Below, piece by piece: positions 34,657-46,452 of a DNA stretch of 64,000 nucleotides. The translations under genes were made by a program, and so were the position numbers. The DNA comes from Platanthera guangdongensis (Eukaryota > Streptophyta > Magnoliopsida > Asparagales > Orchidaceae). The first letter of the stretch is position 1. The number at the start of each line of letters is the position of its first letter. The stretch is taken from the NCBI GenBank assembly GCA_039583875.1, contig CM077160.1:116021314-116085313 (forward strand). The letters run 5' to 3'. Under the pieces are notes generated by a model that ran no database searches, was not told the DNA's origin, and was given only the letters and a program-made list of their open reading frames with translations.

Positions 34657-36748
34657 TGTTGGGTTCATTGCCCACAATGTCCTAGATTTGAGGAATTCAA
34701 TCTTATCAATGATATACACATATCAGTAGATGATTGTGATGGGACATGTAGCCTAAGTGGCTAAGTCGAAATTCGTCGAACTAAGCTCAGAGTTCGTCGA
34801 GCTGAGCTAATCGTTCGTCGAACTAAGCTTAGAGTTTGTGAAATTTGGCCAAGTCTAAATTCACCGAACTGAGTTCAGAATTCGTCGAGCTGAGCTCACT
34901 ATTCATCGAACTCAGTTCAGCATTCGTCGAACACAGTTCAGAGTTGAGTGAGGCTGGTTGAGACAGTCAATGTCTAAGGTTTAAGAGGCAGAAAAGTGGC
35001 TAAGTACACATGCATTGAGTGAAGGTCATTCACTCTACGCTAGTGCCTCTTAAGTGTTCAGTAACACTCAGTCAGTCAAAGACATCATCTTTAAAATAAG
35101 AAATTTGGCTAAGGAAAAAAAGCATTGAGTGAGGCGTAATCACTCAATGCTCTCAATGACATAACACAGAATTTATTAAAGCAAAAAAGCGTTGAGTGAG
35201 GCATGCTCACTCAATGATATCAATGCTTAAGATGCTGAAGAAGCAGAAATGGCTAAGGCAGAAAGCGTTGAGTGAGACATATTCACTCAATGCTCTCAAC
35301 GCCATGCATGCAAAAGATTCTGCAGAAATCGTTAAGGCAATACGCGTTGAGTGATGAAGATACACTCAATGCTCTCAACGCCTAGTAAAGATAGAATTTT
35401 GTCTAAGGTGTTTGGCGTTGACTGATGCTCACTCACTCAACGCTAAGTAGCAGAAAGATGAGAAATCAAGTTGGCGTTAAGTGAAGCTGAATCACTCAAT
35501 GCCTAGAAACAGATTTATAATCTAAGTAGTTTGGCATTGAGAGAAGGTAACTCACTCAATGCCAAGTGATAGTAAATCTATCTAAGTTATTTGGCGTTGA
35601 GTAAAGCTCACTCACTCAACGCCTATACTACTAATGCTTGAATTTTGACTAAGTCTTCAAGCGCTGATGTTAGGATGATAAAAAGTCAATCATATTCAAA
35701 TTATTAGCAGCAAAGCTACAGTACATGACAAAAGACACTGTAAGCCTATTGTACGACAGATAGGCATTAAAGTAAGATGCAGCTGGAAGATGCAGGTGGG
35801 ACCCACTAATCTCTAAGAGCCGTTGATCAGCAAACTACAAAAGGATGAGATGGGCCAAGACACAAGATAGATTTTACGCCTTCATCAACTTCAAAAAGTT
35901 AGTAGCCAACTTCATCTTCCTCGACATTGTTGTATGTAAAAAAAGCTTGAAGCACTCCAGAAAGAAAAGTTCAGTTAGCTGTGCCGTCTCCATCTGGCAC
36001 GACAAGATCAGATACAGTTCTAAAGAAAGAAGAAACTTCAGCCTAAGGCAGGTTCAGTTAGCTGCTTGGAGACTCAAGATCAACAGATCTTTAGTCTTCT
36101 ATAGCAAGTTCAGGAGTAAGCTTTTGAGTTCCTCCAGCAAAGTTTTTCTCTGCTGTGAGGAGAGGTAGTGTAAAATTTTCTCAGATCTAAGTTGTTGACA
36201 CAGAGAAATTTCTTTGTTAAAGTTAATTAAATTATTTTTTATTATAGGATCCTTCTGGATCTAAGCTGTAGGGCCTTGGGCATGAGATAGGGAAAATTTT
36301 CCTGAGTTGTAGGAGAGTGTATCTCTCTGAGATGTAGGAGCAAGTTTGCTCTGAGGTAGGGCTATCCTCCATAGCCTGAGTGGTAGGGCTTAATTGCCTA
36401 AGGTAGGTGATACTTGTACCACTGAGTGTAGGCCTTTGTGGCTGAGGTGTTAGTCTTGGAGGAGACTAGGAGATCCTGAGGGATCTGAGGTGTAAGTTCC
36501 TTGGAGCCTTGATTTGGAGAAGTGACTTGACTAACATGAAGTTATCAAGGTGGGAGGAGAGTGGATGTACCCATAATTTTGGGGAACCACTATAAAAATA
36601 CATGTGTGCTTTTCTGTCTGCGTTTTCTGTTTGCATGTTCATAAAAATCTCTCAATCACATAGTAACTCAAAAAGAAATTCGAAAGACCTAGAAAAACCT
36701 ATTCACCCCCTAATAGGTTGCTAGCTACCTTGAAAACAAGAAATTTCA
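34657..36748 (+). repeat. 5' LTR of E
   Basis: 2092 bp, TGTTGGGTTCATTGCCC to AAATTTCA. Its 5' part has CGTCGAACTGAGCTCAG-like words (34770-34940), then from 34990 to 35640 about nine inverted-repeat units of GCGTTGAGTGA with TCACTCAACGC. The 3' part (36240-36500) has the GAGTGTAGGCC-type repeats found in A's LTR. It ends with CACCCCCTAATAGG before the terminus. Confidence 0.85.
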
Positions 36749-36750
36749 AG

Positions 36751-36762
36751 TGGTATCAGAGG
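36751..36762 (+). other. Primer binding site of E (tRNA-iMet)
   Basis: TGGTATCAGAGG two bases after the LTR end, identical to that of A. Confidence 0.88.
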
Positions 36763-36826
36763 GAGGTTCCTCAAAAAGGATTTAACAAACTGAGTGATCT
36801 CCAAAGGTAGCTATAGTTAAGTGATC

Positions 36827-39390
36827 ATGGGCTCTAGAGAGATCTGGAGAGAGCTGAGTTCCATGAAACTCCCCATCTGCAGGAAGGAGTATTTTGGAAT
36901 AGGGAAAGAGAGGGTGTGGCTATTCATGGAAGTCTATGATCCAAGGATTTTTGTAACAGTCCAGGAGGGACCTTTCATCCCTATGAAGGTTTCTGTTCTG
37001 AATGCTAATGACCAGAATCCTAAGACATACTTTGAGATGACCGAGGATGAAATCATCCTTGCTGGACTGGACAAGAGAGCACATAATATTATTGCCAATG
37101 TTGTTGATGACTCAACCTTTCTAAATCTAGTTCACTACAAGACCTCCAAATAGATATGGGACACACTTGTGTTCTACATGGAGGGGATTGAAGAGGTAAG
37201 GGATGACAGGAAGTCTCTACTCAACCAAGACTATGAGGCTCTCAGGCAAAACCTAAAGGTGAACATAATCGCTTGTTATGAAAGATTCTTCAGGATCATA
37301 AATGAGTTGAAGACCTATGGGAGGGTCTTCAATAATTATGAAATAAATGACAAGTTTCTCAGATCTCTCACTAGAGACTAGGATACCAAGATCTATGGCA
37401 TAAGAAAGGTGGCTAAGCTTGCTAATACTCCTTCCCAAATATTATTTGGAAAGATGCTCTCATATGAGATGCAGCTAGCTGCCAGGAAAGAGGAGGAGGC
37501 CACCAGCAAATCCCTGGCCAAGGAAAAGTCTTTGGCCTTCAGAGAAGAAAGCACAAGGAAGGGCAAGGAGAGGATTCCCTCTCCCCCAAGAAGACCAGCT
37601 GAGTGAAATAGCTCAGACTCAGAGGCATCAGACAACAACATGTCTGATGAAGACTTTGAGGCATTCTCCAGGCAACTCTAGAGGATGATGAAGAAGAAGA
37701 ATTGGAAGAAGAGGTCTTCCAACTCCACTCATCACAGGAAGAATCAGTCCAAGGAAAATAGGTATGGTTTCAAACATACTAAATATAACTCTTCTAAAGT
37801 AGTTTGTTACTGTTGCAGCAAGCCTACACATATGATAGTTGACTACCCAGAGAAGAGGAAGGGGCTGAGGAGAATAAGCAACACTAGCACAAAGGAAAGA
37901 AGGAGAAGTCCTTCATTACCAAGAAGGAAAAGAGCTGGACAGAGTCATCATCATCTAAGTCAGAAGAGGAGGAAGCCTACATTGGACTAGTTATTGCTAC
38001 TGCTAATGATAAAGCTATTGCAGCAGAAGAAGTTATTCCTCTAGTAGGGATAGGAATCAGGGCCCCTCTAACACTATCAGATAGTGATTCGGAGGAGGAT
38101 GAAGATGCCCAAAACTACAGAGGGATAATTACAATGATAGATGTAGAGGGCAACCAGGATCAGCCTGGTCAAAGCAAGGTACATTCATTACCTAATTCTG
38201 CCTCTCTATTTGAGTATGAGACCAGTCCTTGCTCAAAAGCCTCTCCACCTAGTCGTGAAGAAGATTCTTGATCTAAAGGAGATGTCAATCAACTGATTGA
38301 TAAGTATGGAGTACTTCTGAATGCCTTCAAGAAGGCCAAGAAGTTGTCTAAGAAGCAAGCTAAAGAGATTTCATCTCTTAAGCTTGCAGTTGCCCAGCAA
38401 ACTGTAACATCTAATCTGCTGGATCAGAAAGCTTGGGAAATAAGCCAACTAAAGTCCCTCTTGGACATCCAGATAGCCTCCATCAAGAGCAAGAACTGTC
38501 TCATCAGGGAGATTGAATATAAGCTTGAGAAGGAGAAAAGAATAGTGGCTAGCTATTCTAAGCCAAGTACAGTACTACCCTTGATAGACACCATCTTCTC
38601 TAAAAAGGGTAAGAAGGGGTTGGGATTCAAGGGAAGCACAAGAGTTGCTCATTCTAAAAATAAGGGCAAAGCTCTAGCTCCACCTCAGTCCATTGCTTCC
38701 AAGCCTCCCATTATTTTTAGAAAAGTTCTGTTACCTTCTAATAGGTATGACCAGGAAAGCTCCTGTGGTCACTGGATGAAGGGTTGTTCATCAGGGGTGA
38801 ACAAAGATGTTCACTGCCATGGTGAAAGCTCTAGCCGGGTGAGTGCCTTTGCGGCTACCCATTAGAAATTTCAGATGGCCCAACTAGGACCATTTGTTTT
38901 TGGTGCTTCAACATCTACACTCAAGAATGCTATTGTAGATAAGCCTCTGAATCTGACAACTAAGGGTCATACTAAGGCCAAGTCTAACAGTCAGGCTGAA
39001 TTGGGTATTTCTGATGCCATCAAAAGCATGCTCTCTGAAAAGAAGCTTGCTGCTTATAGCACTCAGAGCAGACCAAACAATCCAGTTAGAAGACTTATCT
39101 TCAGTCAAATTCTAGCTGAAAGAAATCAAAAAAGGCCTGCAACACTTCTTTCCCATGTTAGGACTGCTGCTAACCAAGCGACATGGCCTACATAGAAAAG
39201 AAGATATAACATACTTGACTGTTGGTGTTGTGGTAAGATAGGGCATTTTGTCGTTGACTGCTGGCACAATCCAAATATGACCAGAGCTAGGGTCAGTCCA
39301 CCAGTCAGTAATTCTGCTAGTAGACTTGTTCAGTTTGATATTAATGTGCACCTAGGACCCAATAGATATTGGGGTCCTAAGGTAAAGTAA
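36827..39390 (+). pseudogene. gag: Gag of element E, heavily mutated
   Basis: ATG 36827 (GSREIWRELSSMKLP). In-frame stops at 37151, 37379, 37604 and about 37679, with the frame otherwise kept, then a frame change after about 37860. First zinc knuckle CYCCSKPTHMIVDY at about 37808 has lost its final cysteine. A coiled-coil-like segment lies at 38344-38700. The second knuckle CWCCGKIGHFVVDC is near 39220, and the gag ends LGPNRYWGPKVK at TAA 39388-39390. The layout matches A's gag and confirms that the second knuckle is part of gag in this lineage. Confidence 0.82.
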
Positions 39391-39589
39391 ATTGTATATT
39401 GTAGGTTAGTCCAAGTGGCCATACCCCCATATGGTACTTGGATAGTGGATGTTCCAGGCACATGACTAGGACAAGGAGCAATTTAAAAGAATACACTCCA
39501 GTAAAAGATGGACTCAAAGTTATCTTTGGTGGTTGAGACAGAGGGGTAACAAAGGGCTATGGTAAGATCACCAATGGCATAGTTATCAT
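39391..39589 (+). pseudogene. pol: Protease N-terminus of E, truncated
   Basis: [17 protein letters not shown], with the aspartic protease DSG, lies at about 39430-39480. It continues to about 39585, with a stop inside, and is cut by LTR F. The junction with gag reads TTGTAG|GTTAG, like a splice boundary, as in A and C. Confidence 0.8.
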
Positions 39590-40832
39590 TGTAAATATTT
39601 AATTTAGGATTACTAATGACCTAGAGAGGGTGAATAGGTTCAATTTAAATTATGGCACCCTTTTTTTTTAATCAGAGTACTACTTTGATTAATATGATTA
39701 ATTCAGTCAAATAATCAAGATAGACTTAACATCAATTAGGAAAATAAACACAACATAGCAATTTAGCACACACAACACAATGCATACAGATTTATAGTGG
39801 TTCCCCAATATATGGGCACATCCACTTTCCCCCTTTGCCTATCTAGTAATGAACTAGATTCGGCCAAACTCCTTCTCTTTCCTTTACTCAGTTCCTTAGA
39901 TCTTATAGCTCAGAGCCCACTCGGCTCCTACAACTCAGACTATACAAGTCTTACCACTCAGATCACCAAGATACTACACCTCAAGTTCTTCCCAAGAACT
40001 CTACCTCATAATGAATCCACACTCCTACTTCTCAGGCAACACCTGCCCTACACCTCAGAGAATTTCCAACTTCTCTTACCTCAGGCAATCCCAGCCCTAC
40101 CTCAGCCTTTATAACACAGGCTTACAAAAAAAATTAAGAAAAGTACACCTCCACTTAGATCTATAGGTAGATCTTACAACAATGAGAGTAGGTAAAAGAA
40201 AAATAATTGAATTATAAAATGTCACCTGGCATGAGAGATCTGAGTAACAGCTTCTTGATCTGATCATGATGAATGTGCTTCCTTTGATCTTTGTCAAGAT
40301 AGATATAATCAACCCCTCTTAGCTTTTCAAAGCTTCTTGAAGTAAAAATTAGGGTTGATCTAGGATGGAGAGATGTTGAAGTTGATTCTTGATCAGACCT
40401 CTCTCCACCTTCTAAATTGTAGTTGATGCTTCAAACTTTTGTCTTCAAAGAATTGTGTTGCTTCTTCCTCTTTTTTTCTTTCTCTTTCTTCTTCTTCTTC
40501 TATTATTATCAGATTCTTCTGAAGACTAGATTATTTTAAATATGCTCTAATAGGAGTAACCGGCTGATCCATTCAATAACTGACATCTGACAGTTCTGAC
40601 AGTTGTCAGTACCTCCGTCTTAATTTTTGTACTTAGGAAACATGTTTGCTGAAGTGTTGAACCTTGATTGTTAAATGTGTCAACACAAGTCCTGGGTGTT
40701 GACACAGCTCTTATGGTGGTGTCGACAAACTTCTGAATGTGTCGATATAGCTCTTCAAGTTGTCTCAACACAACTTGTGTGGAATGTGTCGACACAAGTC
40801 CTGTGTGTCAACACAGTTGTCTTCATTGTCGA
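39590..40832 (-). repeat. LTR F, interrupted by element C
   Basis: In minus sense this is the 3' end of an A-type LTR. The left end TGTAAAT is followed by CCTAGAGAGGGTGAATAGG. Then come GGTTCCCCAATAT and GATTCGGCC (reverse complements of segments near A's LTR end), CTCAG-rich short repeats, and at 40668-40832 decayed GTGTCGACAC palindromes. It stops at 40832 where element C begins. The remainder should lie right of C. Left flank ATCAT would be the target duplication. It may be a solo LTR or part of a full element. Confidence 0.75.
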
Positions 40833-42450
40833 TGAAAGGGGAAACTAGATCTGATATACTCTAGAGGGGGGGTGAATAGAGTATATGGTGCTTTTTGAAA
40901 CACAAAGAAAAACTTTTGCAAAGCTTTACAACAATTGTTGTAATGAGTGTAAGCAGGGAAGCAGAAATAGAACTAATCACAAAACTAAGCTATGCAGAAA
41001 CTAAGGACAAGAAAATCTAGGCCAGAGACAAAAAGAAACATGCAGAACCAGATGACACAAGGAATTATAGTGGTTCCCCAAACTTGGGTACATCCACTCT
41101 TCTACCACCCTAGGTAGGAATCCACTGCAGGATGAGTTGATCAGGTGTCCTGGGCACCAATGAGCTTTTGATAAGGTGCTCAAAAACCAAATCAGATTTT
41201 TTGATCACGTGTCTTGCCACCAATGAGCTTTTGACAAGGTGCTCAAAAACCAGATTCAAACTTTTGAAGGGAGTTTGAACAACCCTTTACAGAGTGGGGG
41301 TGAGAGAGTTATGGGAGTCTTCTCTTTTCTCAAACAACTGAGAAGACTTAGTGGATTGATTTCAAAGCTCCCCCTGAGTCCTTGATCTTCAGGAAGATGA
41401 GCTTTGCTGAGGGTGATAGACCTTCAAAGATAGATCTCCAGCAAAAGATGATTTCAGCAAGCTGAAATGTTGAGTGTTTGGAGTCTTGAAATGATGTTGG
41501 CCTTGAACACTTTGAGAGCTGAAGAGATCTGAAGAATGTTTGAAAGCTTGATCTCTTTTTGATGAGTGTTCTTCAGAATTCTTGTTGACAGAATATTTTC
41601 AAGGAGTCTCTGTGTACTGAGTTGTGTCCTTATTCTTGTCAATCTCTCTTTTTGTTCTTTTTCTGTTCTCTATTCTCTTCTCTTTTCTTCATATATTGAT
41701 TCAAAAAACATTCTATCCTTTTATTCTCTGAGCCTGAATAGAATATTACTCTGTCAAAGATAGCCATTGGTCTGCATTGATTACAGCCTTAATTGCATAA
41801 TTTGTTCTGAAGGAAAGTACACTGAATTGTTCCTTGAAAAATCCCTTGAAACTTGCTCCAGAAGTAAATGAAAATGGCTGGCAGATCTTCTGAATTAAAT
41901 GCAGAATAACTTCTATCTGATTTGAATTTGAATTCTGAAAGATAACTGAAATCGTCGAACTGAGCTCTGCTATCGTCGAGCTGAGCTCAGCGAACTGGAA
42001 AATGCAAGCAGCAAAGAAATCGTCGATCTGAGCTCAAAGATCGTCGAACTGAGCTCAGAGATAAGGATCCAGTGCAGAGTCAAAATCGTCGACCTGAGCT
42101 CAGCGATCGTCGAATGGAGTTCGATGATATTGAGAAGTTGAGCTCAGCGATCGTCGAGTGGAGCTCGACGATATTATGAGGTTTGAGCTCAGCGATCGTC
42201 GAATGGAGCTCGACGATCTGTAGAAGTTGAGCTAGACGATCGTCGACCGGAGTTCGACGAAACGTCGTGCTGAGCTCGACGATTGGACTTAGTCTCCAGA
42301 AAAACTTTGGTCTTCAGGGCAGCTTCCAAACCTAGACTTCTAACCCTTAGACTCAATTCTAATTGACCTATTAAGCTATACAGAAGGTCAAACACAGATT
42401 CCTAGAGACATAGTGATCCTGACCCAAATTAGTAATAGGGTGTTCCAACA
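40833..42450 (-). repeat. 3' LTR of C
   Basis: 1618 bp. Minus sense begins TGTTGGAACACCC (42450) and ends AGTTTCCCCTTTCA (40833). 41940-42290 carries the C-type palindromes: ATCGTCGAACTGAGCTC and GATCGTCGA with GGAGCTCGACGAT. The 3' end has ACCCCCCCTCTAGAG, as in A. Confidence 0.87.
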
Positions 42451-42467
42451 ATCTCCCCCTATTTGGG
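42451..42467 (-). other. Polypurine tract of C
   Basis: CCAAATAGGGGGAGAT on the minus strand, touching the LTR start TGTTGG. It is identical in form to that of A. Confidence 0.88.
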
Positions 42468-42627
42468 TTAGGAAAACTATTTACAGACTTTAGAAAATCA
42501 AACAACATCATACAATCATAAAAACACAAAAACAACAGTAGCTAGACATTACAGAACCATCACAGAGATATATATATATGTCATCCAGAAAGCAGTCAGA
42601 AAAACCAAGAATTGTCACCTTACATAG

Positions 42628-43677
42628 TTACTCTTTCTCTTTGCCTTTTACCAACTTGATTTCTCTGTTAGGATTTAAAGCTTCTTGTTTGGATCTGGTA
42701 TCATCAGCTGCTCCCAAATATGTTTGCTTTGATGTCCTGGGAACCACTGCAGCTGGATGCAACTCCATGTACCTGTCTGCATCAAAAAATTTACTGGAGG
42801 CATATCTTTCTAGTTCTTTCTGTCTTTGTTCTGACATTGTAGATATATTAGAGGTGTCTAGGCCTTGCTCTCTGGCTTTCTTTATTTGATCTAATGCAGC
42901 CAACTTTCATTCTAGCAGTCCAAGCCACAGGATTCTTCTCAGGGTCCTCAAAAGGAACAGGTGGCTCATACCTGTTGGAAGAAGTATCTTGAGGAGTCCT
43001 GGCAGTCACAGTTTCTTTGAGCTTATAGGGGAATGGACCTGAAGATGTATCAGAAGGAACATGTCCTCCCCTGGAATAAGGGTGCTGCCTGGAATGCCCT
43101 TTGGAGTAAACCTGAGTCTCTCTTTGATTTCCCCTATATCCTCCCCTTCTAGAGTAAGAGCCCCTAGACTGGCTTTCCCTTTGATATGTTCTAGCATGAG
43201 GTTGGTAGGGAGCCTTGCTTCTAGCTGGGCCTGAACTTGCAGAGCTGCCACCTGCACCTGCATCAGGTGGAGGTGGTGGAGGAGGATGAGGGTGCTTGGA
43301 CTGGGTGGAACCTTTCTCATACTTCCTTTTCTTCTTCATAGCCTTTAGCTGATTCTTAGAGAACTGCATCCAATGCTCAGTAATTGGGCAGTTGTGCAGA
43401 ATATAGTAAGGAACATCATTATCATCTCTAACTTTGGCAGGTGGAACCCTCTTCATTGCCTTACTTCTTGCCTTCCTTTTCCTTGCAATGGTGGCAGAAG
43501 AATCATCAGAAGCAGTGTTGTAGTCATCAGATTCAGAGCTTTGAGCATCATATAAAGTATCAATCCTTTTCATCAGATCTTCTTTCAGTTGAACAGCAGC
43601 AGATGGGGCAGAAGCAGAAGCAGAAGGAGCAACAGAGACAGATACAACAGCAGATATAACAACAGATACTGGAGCAG
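42628..43677 (-). pseudogene. ORF3 (env-like) C-terminal part, element C
   Basis: Continuation of C's ORF3 left of array D. The frame is open from the D junction down to about 42848, with Ala/Ser/Val-rich sequence, an acidic patch (SSESDDYNTASDD), PYYILHNCPITEHW (also present as PYYILQNITPYKG in B), a poly-proline run and an Arg/Gly/Ser-rich tract. The tail MSEQRQKELERYASSKFFDA to the stop at 42628 is in another frame, implying an indel near 42890. The fit between residues either side of D, after removing one AGCAG copy, is in frame. Confidence 0.75.
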
Positions 43678-46434
43678 TGATGCAGGTTAAAACTCCAAAA
43701 TTATTTGCGGTCACGCGGCGACCCGGCGGTTTTATTTGCGAAAAAAGGCGGAAGTGAATTTATTTAAGAAAACGGGTCGCGCGTATTTATTTATTTATTT
43801 TGGATATAAAAAAGGTTTAGAAATCGAGTTTTAACGAAAGGAGGCAAGTGCACCTATCGTGAGTAGTACAGGATATTCCGGGTGGAATATCGAGGTCGTA
43901 TTGTTCTCGGGGCCGGTTCGATTATTTCTACTCTTCCCTGGAGGGGACTATTATTTTACCGATAATTATCTTGTCGGGATATTTTATATAAAAATATAGA
44001 AAATGGCAGAAAGAAAATGAAAGCAATAAAAAGAAAGCTTGAAGGTGGTGCCGAAGAAGAGCTTAGCTCGATGGCACCGAAAAAACAATTGAACTAAAAT
44101 AGACTTTAAATAAAAAGAGCTCCTAAATTTCTAATTAATTAAGGCGGAGACTTGGCCGTGGAGGTTCCACTAAAATGAGCTCACCTAGCTATAGGGCTAT
44201 CGCTCACCTGAACGCTAAGACTATTCGACCGGGCTCTCGTCCGACGAAGGATTCCTCTTAACGCCCGCATTACGCTAAGAACCCCGCTATTGGGTGGGGA
44301 ACCCAATCCGGTAGAGTTGGCGCGCCTCCTCTCTCGAGGGTTAGTGCGGAACTCTCTTTGCCAAGGGGTGATCTGTCCATACGCACGGCCTCTCGGCGAG
44401 CGTATGGAAAACGGAAATAGGGCCCACACATCGATATGTGGTCCTACGCGTCGTTAACCCCGGGCAAACCTTAAGTACTTTTAATTAATTAGAAAAATTA
44501 GACCTTTAGTTATTTTAAGCTATTTTATCTGTCCCAATGCTCTTCGATGCCGAGGGCTAAGAACGATTAGCCACTCATCGGAATGGGGACGGCTTGCGGG
44601 AAAAGCGGAAAATAAAGCAGAAAATGGAAAGCAGGAAATGAAAGCAGTAAAATAAAGCAGTAAAGGAAAGCTGAAAATTGCAAGTCCTACTCAAACGAGT
44701 AGGACTAAAGAAAGCAGTAAATTGCGAGTCCCGGCGCAACTGCGTGGGCGGGAGAAATGAAAGCAGTAAAACGCACACACGCAAGTCCTACTCAAATGAG
44801 TAGGAGAAAATAAATGCGGGTCCTACTCAACCGAGTAGGACAAAATAAATGCAACGCACGCACACTCTCTCTCGACATAAATGAAAACACACGCACTCTA
44901 CTGAAAGTAAAACACACGCACACACACGACAGAATTGAAATAAAGCAAAGCGCCATTTAACTCTTAACGAGTAGGCGGAAATAGATGCACAAGTAAAAAA
45001 AATGCAAAAAAACTAAGTTAACGAAAAATTAAAACAACTGCATTTCTACCGCTAGAATGCGGTAGAAATGCATAAAAAGCGAAAATAAAAATTAAATGGG
45101 AAGAAAGATTTGCAAATAAAAAAGGAAAATGCAAGTGATCGAAAAATAAAAACGAACACATTTCTACCGCTAGAATGCGGTAGAAATGCATAAAAAGAGA
45201 ACGAAAAAATTAAAAGAGCAAAAGTTTTGACAATAAAATTGAAAATGCAAGTGTTCGAAAAAGCAAAATAACAACTTATCCATTCTTATAATTCTATAAA
45301 AATGCCTAAAAAGTGGAAGAAAAGTTAAAAGCATGAAAAGTTTTACAAAAATAACGAAAAAAACGACTAAGTAAGAAAAATCAAAACCACCTTTTAATCA
45401 TTTTTATATTTTCATAAGGATGAACAAGAACGGAAAAGCTAAACTATGAAGATAATGAAAACAATAAAACTAATTTAAACTCATACACACACACACACAT
45501 GTAAAGAAGAACAAAAAAAAACTAAGTTAAAACAAGGAAGAAAGATAAGATTGCATAGGGGAGATTTGCATTAATCCATTCCAAAGTCATGTTGAGAGAA
45601 GAAAATAAAACACATTTTATTAAAAAGAAGTACGAGTTACAAAGATACGAAAATAAAACTAAGGAGAGGGGGAGAAATTATCCCTTACATAAGCCTTGGA
45701 AGCATTTCGGCAGCACAACCCTATACAAAATGGTGCCCAAAAGGGGAACAGGAATTCAAAGGAGACCCTCTGAATTTATAGAAAAAATTTACAAGGGTCA
45801 CGCCCTTGGTCACGGGCGTGACAGGGGGCGTGACAGCACTATTTGGAAGGCGGCCGGCGATTTGACGGGAAAGTTGACTTCGGGCTGGACACGTGTCGGT
45901 CTCGCAGTGGTCACGCCCTTGGTCACGGGCGTGACAGGGGGCGTGACAGGTAGGTGGATCTGGGCGCGGTGCGCCAAAAAGTCGCCGCGCGGGTCTTGTC
46001 GGGCTAGCTGGAAAGGTCACGCCCCAGGTCACGGGCGTGACTCTGGGCGTGACAGGCGGGTGTCGACACTCGACGATCGTCGAGCTGAAAGTGTCGAGTT
46101 GAGTGAACACGGGCTTGGGTCACGCCCCGTGTCGGGTGACACGGGCGTGACACGGGTGACACGGGCGTGTCAGGCTTTGAACTTCAGAAAATTGCTGATT
46201 TCACGGCTTTTGACGTGTCACGCCCTGGTCACGGGCGTGACCCATTTGTCACGGGCGTGACATGTCAAATTTTGGCAGATTTTTGATTTTTTCTGAAAAA
46301 TAAAATAAACAAAGTTAGTATAATATTTACAAAAATAGGAGCATTTTATTGAATAAAAATAAGTAAAAACGACAAAAATAAATAAAAACAACTAAATTAA
46401 TGTACATAAAAATAGGTATATTTACAATTCATCA
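43678..46434 (-). repeat. Array D, LTR 1
   Basis: 2757 bp. TGATGCAGGTTAAAACTCC at left, AATTCATCA at right. Contains GTCACGCCC/GGGCGTGAC palindromes (45797-46262), two perfect hairpins of TTTCTACCGC with GCGGTAGAAA (near 45040 and 45157), and several GTCCTACTCAA/GAGTAGGAC inverted repeats (44680-44850). Confidence 0.93.
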
Positions 46435-46452
46435 AATACCCCCATACTTAAG
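46435..46452 (-). other. Polypurine tract of D, copy 1
   Basis: CTTAAGTATGGGGGTATT on the minus strand, abutting LTR 1. The second unit has the same tract at 51680-51697. Confidence 0.7.

Larger units (their letters stand above)
34657..39589 (+). mobile_element. Element E: 5' half of a decayed copia Sirevirus
   Basis: Plus-strand element with a complete 5' LTR, primer site, decayed gag and the first 60 or so residues of protease. It ends abruptly at 39589 where the minus-strand LTR F starts. The rest should lie beyond F and C, outside the window. Gag is clearly related to A's (same SSMKLPICRKE start and PMKVSVL block) but has many more stops, so E is older. Confidence 0.82.

Noticed and set aside
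44181..44429. 82-codon minus-strand frame, repeated at 49428 and 54674
   Set aside because: Short, within the LTR, with no recognisable domain; conserved only because the LTRs are near-identical.
45589..46260. 223-codon open frame, repeated at 50834 and 56082
   Set aside because: It covers the GTCACGCCC palindromes in D's LTR, with an open antisense frame as well; identity across copies reflects recent LTR duplication, not coding constraint.
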